From assembly GCF_002802875.1 (NCBI RefSeq), contig NZ_PEBI01000001.1, positions 397,830 to 461,829 of the forward strand: a stretch of 64,000 nucleotides of DNA, written 5' to 3'. Below the pieces are notes generated by a model, which saw nothing but the letters and a program-made list of their open reading frames with translations, searched no databases and was not told the origin of the DNA. The stretch is from Bifidobacterium primatium. GTDB lineage: Bacteria > Actinomycetota > Actinomycetes > Actinomycetales > Bifidobacteriaceae. How positions within the stretch are numbered: position 1 is the first letter of the stretch; every line of letters begins with the position of its first letter. Of the stretch, positions 16,793 through 26,834 are shown one piece after another. A program made the translations under genes and the position numbers.

Positions 16793-16841
16793 GGCAAGAG
16801 CCGATCGGGCCGAGAGGCGTGGAACCTGTTCGGCCGAATGG

Positions 16842-18104
16842 CTATCGTGTGGCGCCGTAGGAGCGGAAGAACAGGGCCATGAGGCCGATGTAGACCACGC
16901 CGACCGACATGACCAGAATCGCGCCGAGCTGCATGCCCATGGCGTCGGAGGCCAGGCCCATGAGCGGCGGGAAGATAGCGCCGCCGATGAGGCCGATCAT
17001 CATGAGGCCGGAGACCTCGTTCTGCCGTTCGGGCAGATGCAGCAGGCCGGTGGTGAGCATGATGGAGAACACGTTCGCGTTGCCCATGCCGACGCAGGCG
17101 AGGCCCACGTACGCCAGCCACACGGGCATGCCGGAGAGGCCTGAGAACAGCAGGAAGCACACGGATGCAGCCGCCATGAGCCCGCCGCACACGCGCAGCA
17201 TGGCCTTGCGGCTGAAGCGCTGCAGAAGCACCGATCCGGAGAGACAGCCGAGCGTGCGGAACGCGAAGTAGACGCTGGTGGCGCCGCCGGCGGCCTCGAG
17301 GCCGAGCGTGGAATGCTCCATGAGGATCTTCGGGGCGGTGGCGTTGATGCCGACGTCGACGCCGACGTGGCAGACGATGCCGATGAAGCACAGCAGGATG
17401 ACCGGGTTCCTCAGCAGCGCGAAGCAGCCGGTGATGCTGGTATGGCCGGTGTCGGGCGCGTTCTCCTTGATGTCGTCGAAGCTCAGCATCACATAGGCGA
17501 GCACGGCCACGACCAGATAGATGGGGTACAGCAGCCACCACTTGCCGAACGTGACGGCGGCCCAGCCGGCGATCAGCGGTGCGATGAACGAGGCGATGGC
17601 CTTGACGAACTGGCCGAAGGTGAGCATGCCGGCGAGCTTCTCGTCATGGGCGAGGTTGCCGACGAGCGGGTTGAGCGAGACCTGCATGAACGTGTTGCCG
17701 ATGCCGAGCAGGCAGAACGAGACGACGATGAACGCGAGCTGCGCGGCCTTGGCGGGGATGAGGTAGCCGATGATGGGCAGCAGGCAGCCGAGCGCGGTGA
17801 TGGCGATGCTGACGAGGACGGTGCGGCGGCGGCCGATGCGGTTCATGAGCATGCCGGCCGGCACGGACAGCACGAGGAACCAGAAGAACACCATGGTGGT
17901 GAAGATGTTGCTCACCGAATCGGAGAGCCCGAAGTCGGACTGCACGTAGTTGGACGCGGTGCCGACCAGGTCGACGAAGCCCATCACGAAGAACGACATC
18001 ATGACGGGGACCAGTACGGCGAAGGGGGCGTTGCCGAGCTTGTCGGCCTCGCCTGCGGCGTTCTGAGGCAGGACTTCCTCGGGAACGGTCTGGGAGGTGC
18101 TCAT
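16842..18104 (-). CDS. Sugar:H+ symporter-like MFS permease, FHS (FucP/GluP) family
   Basis: A 420-residue, 12-helix major facilitator. FHS-family hallmarks are the helix-1 segment FVMGFVDLVGTASNYVQSDFGLSD, the loop 2-3 motif MNRIGRRRTVL, and GNTFMQVSLNPLVGNL in helix 5. The family imports fucose, glucose, galactose or N-acetylglucosamine; the substrate here cannot be read from the sequence. A short Gln/Glu-rich cytoplasmic N-terminus precedes the first helix. The ATG at 18104 has an AAGAG site. Upstream lie two perfect 12-base palindromes with a central CG (18222 and 18247), typical of LacI-family operators, so it is probably sugar-regulated. A second FHS permease, FucP-like, is at 39191. 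Confidence 0.88.
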   Translation of the reverse strand: MSTSQTVPEEVLPQNAAGEADKLGNAPFAVLVPVMMSFFVMGFVDLVGTASNYVQSDFGLSDSVSNIFTTMVFFWFLVLSVPAGMLMNRIGRRRTVLVSIAITALGCLLPIIGYLIPAKAAQLAFIVVSFCLLGIGNTFMQVSLNPLVGNLAHDEKLAGMLTFGQFVKAIASFIAPLIAGWAAVTFGKWWLLYPIYLVVAVLAYVMLSFDDIKENAPDTGHTSITGCFALLRNPVILLCFIGIVCHVGVDVGINATAPKILMEHSTLGLEAAGGATSVYFAFRTLGCLSGSVLLQRFSRKAMLRVCGGLMAAASVCFLLFSGLSGMPVWLAYVGLACVGMGNANVFSIMLTTGLLHLPERQNEVSGLMMIGLIGGAIFPPLMGLASDAMGMQLGAILVMSVGVVYIGLMALFFRSYGATR

Positions 18105-18221
18105 CGGTTACTCTTTTCTAGCGTTGCGTGGCGCCGGTGGGCCACGACGGGTCTGCGATGCCGGTAGCGCCTTCATGGGCCCGCCCGCATGAGCATCTGC
18201 GGCAAATATGAAGTAACGCCC

Positions 18222-18258
18222 TTAATCGATTAACGGAGTTTATTTATTGAACGTTCAA
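18222..18258. promoter_or_regulatory. Two LacI-family-type operators upstream of the FHS permease
   Basis: TTAATCGATTAA (18222-18233) and TTGAACGTTCAA (18247-18258) are both perfect palindromes with central CG, 25 bases apart, 120-155 bases before the permease start. A related GAACGTTC palindrome occurs before rpiA (about 61478). No regulator gene is adjacent. Confidence 0.5.
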
Positions 18259-18376
18259 ACCGCAAATCGTGACACGCTGACGCCGATGTACGGATTCGCC
18301 GGACGGAGCGCGAACACACCGCACACACTGCGAAACGCCCCCGGAAACACCTCGAAGCGTCTGCCGAAAAGCAAAC

Positions 18377-18401
18377 GAGGCTCCCCATACAGGGGAGCCT
18401 C
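18377..18401 (-). terminator. Terminator after lysS
   Basis: GAGGCTCCCC pairs with GGGGAGCCTC; on the minus strand it is followed by GTTTGCTTTT. Confidence 0.7.
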
Positions 18402-18467
18402 GCATCGAATCGAATCAGGTCGCCGCACGGGCCGCCGCAACACGGCCCCATGACCTTTCCGCGCGGA

Positions 18468-20159
18468 CTACAGCGCCAGCGGCTTGACCAACGGGAAGGT
18501 GATGGTCTCGCGGATGGTGGCGCCGGTCAGGGCGATGAGCAGTCGGTCGATGCCCATGCCCATGCCGCCGGCCGGGGGCATGCCCACGCCGAGGGCCTCG
18601 AGGAAGTCCTCGTCGATGTCGCAGGCCTCCTCGTCGCCGGCGAGCGCATCCTTGGCCTGGGCCACGAAACGCTCACGCTGCACGACGGGGTCGTTGAGCT
18701 CGGAGTAGCCGGTGGCCAGCTCGAAGCCACGCACATAGAGGTCCCACTTCTCCACGACGCCGGGCTTGGAACGGTGGCCCTTGACCAGCGGGGAGGTCTC
18801 GACCGGGAAGTCGCGCACGAAGGTGGGCTCGTAGAGCTTGTCCTCGTAGAAGTGCTCCCACAGGTGCTCGACGAGCTTGCCGTGGTTCTCCACGTCGTCG
18901 CGTTCGACGCCGAGCTTGTCGGCGATGGCGCCGAGGTGCTCCACGGAGGTGCCGGGATGCTCGGGGCCGCCGTTGGGCACGATCTCCTCGCCGAGGGCCT
19001 CGGAGAGGGAGTCGTACATGCTGATGGTCCTCCATTCGCCACCGAAGTCGTATTCGGTGCCGTCGAGCAGCGTGACCTTGTGCGAACCGTAGACGTCCAT
19101 GGCGGTCTTCTGCACGAGCTCCTTGACGAGGTCGCCGATGGTGTCGTACGTGCCGTACGCCTGGTAGGCCTCGACCATGGTGAACTCGGGGGCGTGCGTG
19201 GCGTCGACGCCTTCGTTGCGGAAGTCGCGGTTGATCTCGAACACGCGGTCGATGCCGCCGACGAGGCAGCGCTTGAGGAACAGCTCCGGCGCGATGCGCA
19301 GGTAGAGGTCGAGGTCGAACGCGTTCATGTGCGTGGTGAACGGACGGGCCGCGGCGCCGCCGTGCACGGTCTGCAGCATCGGGGTCTCCACCTCGATGAA
19401 GTCGTGGCCGGCGAAGGTGTGACGCAGCGAGGCGACGGCCTTGGAGCGGTTGCGCACCATGTTGCGGATGTTCTCGTCGGCGATCATGCCGATGTAGGGC
19501 TTGCGGGTGCGGGTGTCCTCGTTGAGGTCCTTGTGCAGGGCGGGCAGCGGCTGCAGCGCCTTGGAGGCGATGGCCCACTCGGTGGCGAACACGGAGAGCT
19601 CGCCCGTCTTGGAGGCGATCACGCGGCCGCGGATGTACAGGTGGTCGCCGAGGTCGACGAGCTGCTTGAACTGCTTGAGCGAATCGGCGCCGATCTCGCG
19701 CTTGGAGATCATGCCCTGGATCTTGGTGCCGTCGCCGGCGGAGAGCTGCACGAAGCACAGGCCGCCCGCGTTGCGCAGGAACAGCACGCGTCCGGCGATG
19801 CCGACCACGTCCTCGGTCTCGTCGCCGGCCTCGAGCTTGCCGTCGTACTTGGCGCGCACGGCCTCGATGGTGTCGGTCACGTCAAGATGGACCGGGTAGG
19901 GCTCCATGCCGCTGTTGAGCATCATGGCGCGCTTGGCGACGCGCATCTGCACCTGCTCGGAGTGGGCGAGCGGGCCGAATTCCTTGTTGGAGGGGTCGAC
20001 GGCGTCATCGAGGGAGGCGCCGTTCCTCACGCGCTCGGTGATGGCGGCGTCCTGCTTGAGGAGCATCTCGGCGCGTTCGACGGTGGTCATGCGGGGGGTG
20101 GATTCCTGCTCGTTCTCGGCGGAATCAGCGATGGGAGTGTTCTCATTCGACTCAGTCAT
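18468..20159 (-). CDS. lysS: Lysyl-tRNA synthetase, class II
   Basis: Charges tRNA-Lys. The 563-residue protein is about 60 longer than typical LysRS because of an acidic N-terminal extension (TESNENTPIADSAENEQEST and onward). Then come the OB-fold anticodon-binding domain (about 118-235) and the class II catalytic core. Motif 2 is RVFEINRDFRNEGVDATHAPEFTMVEAY and motif 3 is GMGIDRLLIALTGATIRETITFPL. GxGMDR in relatives is GMGIDR here, a conservative change. The ATG at 20159 lacks a Shine-Dalgarno but has TACACT 8 bases upstream, so the mRNA may be leaderless. A terminator follows. A normal housekeeping gene. Confidence 0.97.
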   Translation of the reverse strand: MTESNENTPIADSAENEQESTPRMTTVERAEMLLKQDAAITERVRNGASLDDAVDPSNKEFGPLAHSEQVQMRVAKRAMMLNSGMEPYPVHLDVTDTIEAVRAKYDGKLEAGDETEDVVGIAGRVLFLRNAGGLCFVQLSAGDGTKIQGMISKREIGADSLKQFKQLVDLGDHLYIRGRVIASKTGELSVFATEWAIASKALQPLPALHKDLNEDTRTRKPYIGMIADENIRNMVRNRSKAVASLRHTFAGHDFIEVETPMLQTVHGGAAARPFTTHMNAFDLDLYLRIAPELFLKRCLVGGIDRVFEINRDFRNEGVDATHAPEFTMVEAYQAYGTYDTIGDLVKELVQKTAMDVYGSHKVTLLDGTEYDFGGEWRTISMYDSLSEALGEEIVPNGGPEHPGTSVEHLGAIADKLGVERDDVENHGKLVEHLWEHFYEDKLYEPTFVRDFPVETSPLVKGHRSKPGVVEKWDLYVRGFELATGYSELNDPVVQRERFVAQAKDALAGDEEACDIDEDFLEALGVGMPPAGGMGMGIDRLLIALTGATIRETITFPLVKPLAL

Positions 20160-20355
20160 ATCATCACAGTGTAGCGATGCGGCGATACACAGTCCCTCCG
20201 TCCACGAACACCTGAGTTTTGTGGTTTTTCACGGTCGGCGCGAAGCTTTTCGAGGCGAATGGGGCCTGATTCGGACGCGCCGGGTCACGGAAAACCGCAA
20301 AAACCGACCGCCCGCAGGTACGAATCCGCGAAATCATGCGCGACACGCCGATGTT

Positions 20356-20383
20356 TTGCCATAAATGACGACTCGTGTAATAT
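20356..20383 (+). promoter_or_regulatory. Promoter for tRNA-Pro
   Basis: TTGCCA (20356-20361), 16 bases, TAATAT (20378-20383), 15 bases before the tRNA. Confidence 0.65.
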
Positions 20384-20397
20384 CTATCGAGGTCTTA

Positions 20398-20474
<77 letters not shown>

Positions 20475-20477
20475 GAC

Positions 20478-20508
20478 AAAAACCCCGCTCATTGCGAGCG
20501 GGGTTTTT
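20478..20508 (+). terminator. Terminator after tRNA-Pro
   Basis: AAACCCCGCTC pairs with GAGCGGGGTTT and runs into TTTT, starting three bases after the CCA end. Confidence 0.85.
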
Positions 20509-20595
20509 CATTATCTTCGCAACAGGCATCACGTCATTCGGATACCAGGAATCCGATGTCAGGGAAAAGACACCACACACCCCGGAAGAGGCATC

Positions 20596-21783
20596 ATGAA
20601 GAAGAGTCTTATCGCACTGGCGTTCGGCGCATTCGCCCTCGGCGCCGCGGAGTTCGTGATGATGGGCATCCTCTCGCAGGCCGCCCGCGACATGCACGTC
20701 ACCATCCCCCAGGCCGGCAACTTCATCTCCGCCTATGCCATCGGCGTATGCGCCGGCACGCTCATCCTCGTCTTCGGACGGCGCATACCTCCGAAGCGAC
20801 TCATCCTGCTGTTCATGGCGCTGGTCGTCATCGGCAATGCGCTGTCCGCGTTCTCCGTCAGCGCCGGCATGCTCGTCGTCGCCCGCTTCATCTCGGGCCT
20901 GCCGCACGGCGCGTTCTTCGGCACGGCCACGCTCATCGCCAAGACCGTGGCCGACAAGGGCAGGGAGGCGCAGTCCGTCTCCATCATGGTGGCCGGTCAG
21001 ACCATCGCCAACATGCTCGGCGTGCCCGCCGGCACCATGCTCGGCGAATTCCTCTCCTGGCGGCTCGCATTCGGCGCGCTCGCCGCATGGGCGGCCGTCA
21101 CCATCGCGCTCGTGCTCGCCTGGATTCCGGCGCTGCCCGCCGTGAAGGACGTCGGCCTGGCCGGCCAGTTCGAGTTCCTGCGCAGGCGCGGCCCCTGGCT
21201 CATCCTCGCCGCCGTGTTCCTCGGCAATTCCGGCGTGTTCTGCTGGTGGAGCTACGTCTCCCCCTGGCTGACCAACGTCGGCGGATACGCCTCCGGCCTC
21301 GTGCCGATGCTCATGATGCTCGCCGGTCTCGGCATGGTCGTCGGCGGACTCATCGGCGGCAGGATCTGCGACGCGTGGCGCTACGCCGGCACCGCCGCCC
21401 TCGGCCAGAGCATCTCCATGCTCGGTCTCGTCATCATCTTCCTCGTTCCCGGCGGCCACCTCGGCACCGCCGTCATGACGTTCGTCGTGGCGTTCGGCCT
21501 GTTCTTCGTCTCCTCGCCGCAGCAGCTGCTCATGGCCAACGCCGGCAAGGGCGGCGGCGAGCTCATCGGCGGCGCCGCCGTGCAGGTGGCGTTCAATTTC
21601 GGCAACGCCGTCGGCTCCATCATCGGCGGCGCGGCGCTGAACGCCACCGGCATGGACTATCACTATCCCGCGCTGGCGGGCGCGCCGCTGGCGCTGCTGG
21701 CCGTCGTCTGCCTCGCCGTGTATTCGGTGCGCCACGAAACCAACACCGGCGCCTACGAACGCATGCGCCGCATCGAGGTGTGA
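20596..21783 (+). CDS. MFS transporter, AraJ-like DHA1 family
   Basis: A 395-residue, 12-helix exporter-type major facilitator. The N-terminal ALGAAEFVMMGILSQAARDM is the hallmark of the AraJ/YdhP branch of drug:H+ antiporters (helix 1 AEFxxxGxLP pattern); FGRRIPPKRLILLF is the loop 2-3 motif, and the later GVPAGTMLGEFLSWRLAF is antiporter motif C-like. The ATG at 20596 has GGAAGAGG four bases upstream. Substrates of this branch are poorly known (arabinose polymers, drugs, purine nucleosides in relatives). The stop codon lies inside the stem of a long hairpin (21777-21823). The codon usage is GC-rich like its neighbours. Confidence 0.88.
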   Translation: MKKSLIALAFGAFALGAAEFVMMGILSQAARDMHVTIPQAGNFISAYAIGVCAGTLILVFGRRIPPKRLILLFMALVVIGNALSAFSVSAGMLVVARFISGLPHGAFFGTATLIAKTVADKGREAQSVSIMVAGQTIANMLGVPAGTMLGEFLSWRLAFGALAAWAAVTIALVLAWIPALPAVKDVGLAGQFEFLRRRGPWLILAAVFLGNSGVFCWWSYVSPWLTNVGGYASGLVPMLMMLAGLGMVVGGLIGGRICDAWRYAGTAALGQSISMLGLVIIFLVPGGHLGTAVMTFVVAFGLFFVSSPQQLLMANAGKGGGELIGGAAVQVAFNFGNAVGSIIGGAALNATGMDYHYPALAGAPLALLAVVCLAVYSVRHETNTGAYERMRRIEV

Positions 21784-21828
21784 TATTACCGCCGCATCCC
21801 TTCGCTGTGGGTAATATCACACCGTTTT
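21777..21828 (+). terminator. Long hairpin overlapping the MFS stop codon
   Basis: GGTGTGATATTACC (21777-21790) pairs perfectly with GGTAATATCACACC (21810-21823), then GTTTTC. The TGA stop (21781-21783) is inside the left arm. Confidence 0.7.
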
Positions 21829-21869
21829 CACGCCCCTCCCCTGTTTCCCGAGCCCGCCGACATCTAGAC

Positions 21870-21898
21870 TTGACGTGGATATGACAACCCGTTATCGA
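21870..21898 (+). promoter_or_regulatory. Promoter for the TPR/nucleotidyltransferase gene
   Basis: TTGACG (21870-21875), 17 bases, TATCGA (21893-21898), 23 bases before the start codon. Confidence 0.6.
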
Positions 21899-21920
21899 TC
21901 ACCGAAATCAAGGGGGATGC

Positions 21921-24017
21921 ATGGGCAACGAAGCGTTTGACGTCAATGGTTTCATTCAGGGTCTCGACGCGATCTTCTCCGCGCACGACGCGGCCACGAA
22001 GGCCGAGCCGTATCTGCTGGATTCGCTGGCCGAGGCGCGTCGGCTCGCCGACGACGCCGGCCAGCTGACCGTCATCAACGAACTGCTGGGATTCTACCGT
22101 TCGCAGGGCCGACACGACGACAACCTGCCGCTGGTGAAGGAGTCGCTGGAACTGGCGAAGCGCATGGGGCTCGAAGGCAGCGACGCGTGGGCGACGACGC
22201 TCATCAACGCGGCCACGGCAACGCGTGCGGCCGGCAAGTACGACGAGGCCGAGAAGCTCTACCGCGAGGCGTTGGAGTCCAGTGAGAAGACGCTGCCGCC
22301 GACAGACCGTCGTCTGGCCGCGCTGCACAACAATCTGTCGATCCTCTATTCCGAGACGAACCGCCTGGAACCGGCCGAGCAGGAATTGCGCAAGGCGCTG
22401 TCGATTCTCGAATCGTCGAGCGTGAACGCGACCGAGGATGTGGACGTGGCATCCACGCACACGAACCTCGCGCTGATCCTCATGAACGAGGGACGTGACG
22501 ACGAAGCGCTGAAACACGCGGCCGAGGCGCTGCGCATCTACAAGCGCGGGCATCTGGAGAACAGCGCCCACTTCGCGTCGGCCCTGGCCGGCTACGCGCA
22601 GGCCTGCTTCCACGCCGGCGACCTGGCGAACGCGGTGCGCGCCTACCGCAAGTCGCTGGCCGTGATCGAGGAATGCTACGGCCACAACGACTACTACACA
22701 ATCACAAAGGAGAACCTCGACAGCGTGGAAGCGGCCGCGGCCAAGGCCGGCGTCGCCGTGCCGGCCGACGACGGCTCCGACTTCTGGGATGACGAAGGCT
22801 CGCGGTTCGCCGACGATTCGACGACCGCGACGAAACTGGCGGGCGCGGCGCAGTCGTTCGACTGGCATGTGGACAAGGAACGGCAGGCGATGACGTCGTC
22901 GGCCGCACAGGCCGCGCCGGCGGCCGCGGGCGCCGAGAACACGGCGGCTCCGAGCGTGCCGGCCGCCAAGCCCGTCGCCACGGCCCGACCGGCCATCACC
23001 GGGCTGAAGCTGGCGAAGGAATACTGGAAGAACTGCGGCAAGCCGATGATCGCCGACCGCTATCCGGAATACAAGGGCCGCATCGCCGCCGGCCTGGTCG
23101 GCCACGGTTCGGAATGCTACGGATTCGACGACGAGATCTCGCAGGACCATGACTTCGGCCCGCGTTTCTGCATGTGGCTGACCGACGAGGACTACGCGAA
23201 GATCGGCGAGCAGCTGCAGCATGACTACGAGACGCTGCTGCCGAAGGAGTTCATGGGCTTCACGGTGAAGGGCGCCGATTCGGCGACGCCGCGCGCGCAG
23301 GGCGCGGGCCGCCGCGAGGGCGCGTTCTCCATCGGCGACTTCTTCGAGGGCATCACCGGCTATCGCGAGGCGCCCGGCGACGATCCCGCCAAGGCGCACG
23401 AGTGGCTGATGCTTGACGAGGCGACACTGGCCGCCGCGACCAACGGCCAGATCTTCGCCGACCCGCTCGGCGCGTTCTCCAAGACGCGTCAGGGATTCAA
23501 GGACATGCCCGACGACGTGCGCATCGCGCTGATCTCGCGCCGCATCGGCATGATCTCGCAGGCCGGGCAGTACAACTTCCCGCGCATGATCAAGCGCGGC
23601 GACGGCGCAGCCGCCTGGCTGTCCATCGAGGAGTTCGTCAAGGCGGTCTCGTCGTTCGTGTACCTCATCAACGAACCGATCACCGTGGGGTATCTGCCGT
23701 ACTACAAGTGGCAGTTCGCCGCACTGCGCAAGCTGTGCCGCGGACCGGTCACGCGCATGGACGACGCGGCCGAGCAGCTGGAGACGCTGCTTCGGCTCTC
23801 CTCGGCGGCCTGCTTCGGCGGCGCCGGATTCGGCGAGGGCGGCAAGGGCGCGGGCCCGGTCGTCAGGCAGGTGACGGAGGTCATCGACCACCTGTGCGCC
23901 GAGGTGCTTACGGAGCTGCGCCGCGACGGACTGACCCGCAGCGACGAGACGTTCCTCGAATGGCAGCGCCCGTACGTGGAGGAGCACATCACCAACCCCT
24001 GGCTCAAGAGCCTGTAA
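21921..24017 (+). CDS. TPR-repeat protein with C-terminal nucleotidyltransferase-like DUF4037 domain
   Basis: A 698-residue soluble protein. Residues 1 to about 270 are tandem tetratricopeptide helices (LINAATATRAAGKYDEAEKLYREAL, LHNNLSILYSETNRLEPAEQELRKAL, THTNLALILMNEGRDDEALKHAAEAL and more). A 100-residue Ala/Asp linker follows, then a DUF4037-type domain from about 365. That domain has the minimal nucleotidyltransferase motif: Gly396-Ser397 in GHGSECYGF and Asp409-x-Asp411 in SQDHDFG, spaced as in the GS-x(9-13)-DxD rule. The biochemical role is unknown: it could nucleotidylate a small molecule or protein recruited by the TPRs. GGGGAT lies before the ATG and a good promoter upstream. The downstream partner is a DUF4125 protein. 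Confidence 0.8.
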   Translation: MGNEAFDVNGFIQGLDAIFSAHDAATKAEPYLLDSLAEARRLADDAGQLTVINELLGFYRSQGRHDDNLPLVKESLELAKRMGLEGSDAWATTLINAATATRAAGKYDEAEKLYREALESSEKTLPPTDRRLAALHNNLSILYSETNRLEPAEQELRKALSILESSSVNATEDVDVASTHTNLALILMNEGRDDEALKHAAEALRIYKRGHLENSAHFASALAGYAQACFHAGDLANAVRAYRKSLAVIEECYGHNDYYTITKENLDSVEAAAAKAGVAVPADDGSDFWDDEGSRFADDSTTATKLAGAAQSFDWHVDKERQAMTSSAAQAAPAAAGAENTAAPSVPAAKPVATARPAITGLKLAKEYWKNCGKPMIADRYPEYKGRIAAGLVGHGSECYGFDDEISQDHDFGPRFCMWLTDEDYAKIGEQLQHDYETLLPKEFMGFTVKGADSATPRAQGAGRREGAFSIGDFFEGITGYREAPGDDPAKAHEWLMLDEATLAAATNGQIFADPLGAFSKTRQGFKDMPDDVRIALISRRIGMISQAGQYNFPRMIKRGDGAAAWLSIEEFVKAVSSFVYLINEPITVGYLPYYKWQFAALRKLCRGPVTRMDDAAEQLETLLRLSSAACFGGAGFGEGGKGAGPVVRQVTEVIDHLCAEVLTELRRDGLTRSDETFLEWQRPYVEEHITNPWLKSL

Positions 24018-24030
24018 CGCGGTTTGGTAG

Positions 24031-24203
24031 GGCTCCCCTCAGTCGGCTGGCGCCGACAGCTCCCCTCCGCCGGGAGGGGAGCCAATGAAGATGGAACTTC
24101 TGCTCCAGATCCCCACCGGCTCCCCGCCGAGGCCGAAATGCCCTTCCCCATTGGCTCCCCTCGTTGAGGGGAGCTGGCCGCCGAAGGCGGACTGAGGGGA
24201 GTC
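24031..24203. repeat. Inverted pair of GGCTCCCCTC-type palindromic repeats
   Basis: Two roughly 52-base units (24031-24083 and 24153-24203) in opposite orientation. Each holds a hairpin of the CTCCCCTC/GAGGGGAG type and a second variable hairpin (GTCGGCTGGCGCCGAC in one, CCGCCGAAGGCGG in the other). The same family appears at 35846, 56369 and 60024. The pair sits between the two genes of the DUF4037/DUF4125 module. Confidence 0.85.
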
Positions 24204-24261
24204 CACCATGCCCATCCGTCCACTTCAGCTTCATCACATTTCACAATCCAAGGAGATTCCG

Positions 24262-24957
24262 TTGTCCGAAGCAACCAACGCAACCCACGAAAGCGCCGAC
24301 CACACGCTCACCAGCACGCTGTGGTACGACGAACAGAGCGACATCAACGAGCAGGCGCATAAGGCCGAACTCATCGTGCGCCACGAATGGAACCAGTTCC
24401 AGGAGGTCAACAACCAAGGAGGCCGCGCCAACTGCCAGGGCAACTGGCCGACGTTCCATCAGATGCGCATCAGCCAGTTCCTCACCTGGCGCATCGACCT
24501 GCTCGACAGCTACGCGCAGGACCTCGACGACGCCGACAAGGACGGCCGCAATCTGCTGACCGAGAAGTACGCGCGCATGATGGAATCCACCGAGCCGGAA
24601 CGCTATCATGCCGAGCTCGAGCCCTCGCTGCCGAAGCTCGACCATGAGCGCGTGGAGGCACAGGAGGCCGTCATCAAACAGCAGGTGCAGTGGGCGCGCG
24701 AGTTCCGCGAGCGCTACCCGAAGCTCGGCGAGGCGATGCGCGTGCTGACCACCGACCAGGACGAAATCGGCACGACGTCGTTCGAGACGTATCTGCGCGG
24801 CGAGCTCGGCACGTATTCCGACCGCACGTTCCACAAGTACGCGCTGATGATCATCGACCTGCGCAACGCGGGCGTGAACATCACCGAGCAGACCATCGCC
24901 ACGACGGTGATTCTCGGCGGCTTCGACGGCCTCGACGAGGCGGAAGCCGCGCAATAG
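24262..24957 (+). CDS. DUF4125-family protein, partner of the TPR/DUF4037 protein
   Basis: A 231-residue, predominantly helical soluble protein with no signal peptide. The aromatic-rich centre (NWPTFHQMRISQFLTWRIDLLDSYAQDL, LTEKYARMMESTEP) and the C-terminal TYSDRTFHKYALMIIDLRNAGVNITEQT match the DUF4125 family, which has no assigned function. The start is TTG at 24262: AAGGAG lies 6 bases upstream and the protein then begins S-E-A-T-N. An in-frame ATG at 24208 has no ribosome site and lies right at the edge of the repeat unit. DUF4037 and DUF4125 genes recur together as far as I recall, so a common function is likely. A helical partner next to a nucleotidyltransferase resembles HEPN/MNT pairs in layout only. 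Confidence 0.75.
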   Translation: MSEATNATHESADHTLTSTLWYDEQSDINEQAHKAELIVRHEWNQFQEVNNQGGRANCQGNWPTFHQMRISQFLTWRIDLLDSYAQDLDDADKDGRNLLTEKYARMMESTEPERYHAELEPSLPKLDHERVEAQEAVIKQQVQWAREFRERYPKLGEAMRVLTTDQDEIGTTSFETYLRGELGTYSDRTFHKYALMIIDLRNAGVNITEQTIATTVILGGFDGLDEAEAAQ

Positions 24958-25087
24958 TCCCGCAGCCGCGTCCGTACGGGCCGGGGCCGGTATCATACGG
25001 CCCCGGCCCAATGCGTCCGACGGTCCACGGACGCGAATCGGCAGGGCCATCCCGACCGATAGGGTTTTCCTATATGTGGAATAGGTA

Positions 25088-25116
25088 TTCACTTGGGAGG
25101 CAATCTGACCTATGAT
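25088..25116 (+). promoter_or_regulatory. Candidate promoter for gdhA
   Basis: TTCACT (25088-25093), 17 bases, TATGAT (25111-25116), giving a leader of about 125 bases. A GGGCCGGGGCCG/CGGCCCCGGCCC hairpin without T-run at 24978-25009 separates it from the preceding gene. Confidence 0.45.
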
Positions 25117-25177
25117 GAGACTGTTCTCACCAATCAGAGCGTTGCCGCCCTTCCCCGCGATTACGTCACGACCATGA

Positions 25178-26593
<1,416 letters not shown>

Positions 26594-26683
26594 TCAACGC
26601 ATCCATCGCCCTTCGGCGATCGGCGACGCTCCCTCTGGTCTTGAATTGATTTCATAACCAGAGCCCCGCCCATCAAACGCAAC

Positions 26684-26724
26684 GTGTGGCTGCCAAGACC
26701 GGTTCTCGGCAGCCACACGCATAT
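26684..26724 (+). terminator. Terminator after gdhA
   Basis: GTGTGGCTGCC (26684-26694) pairs perfectly with GGCAGCCACAC (26708-26718), followed by GCATATTT. An extra CTCTGGT/ACCAGAG inverted pair lies just upstream (26632-26662). Confidence 0.65.
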
Positions 26725-26834
26725 TTCGCGACAAGCACCCCCTGAATATCGGCCACGTTAATTGAATAAAGATTCAGAAAGGGGACACCGAACATTCAGG
26801 TTCTCGAACACTCGTCGTAATACAGTGAGGAAGT

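Noticed and set aside
16734-17541. Fusion of menA to an upstream open region
   Set aside because: The upstream part lies antisense-shifted within the FHS permease gene and a good ribosome site and ATG mark the true menA start.
18450-20174. A 574-codon open frame opposite lysS (and similar long frames opposite serS, phoU, gdhA and EIIBCA)
   Set aside because: Long antisense frames are expected from GC-rich codon bias; the composition is Val/Gly/Leu-Asp-rich without motifs.
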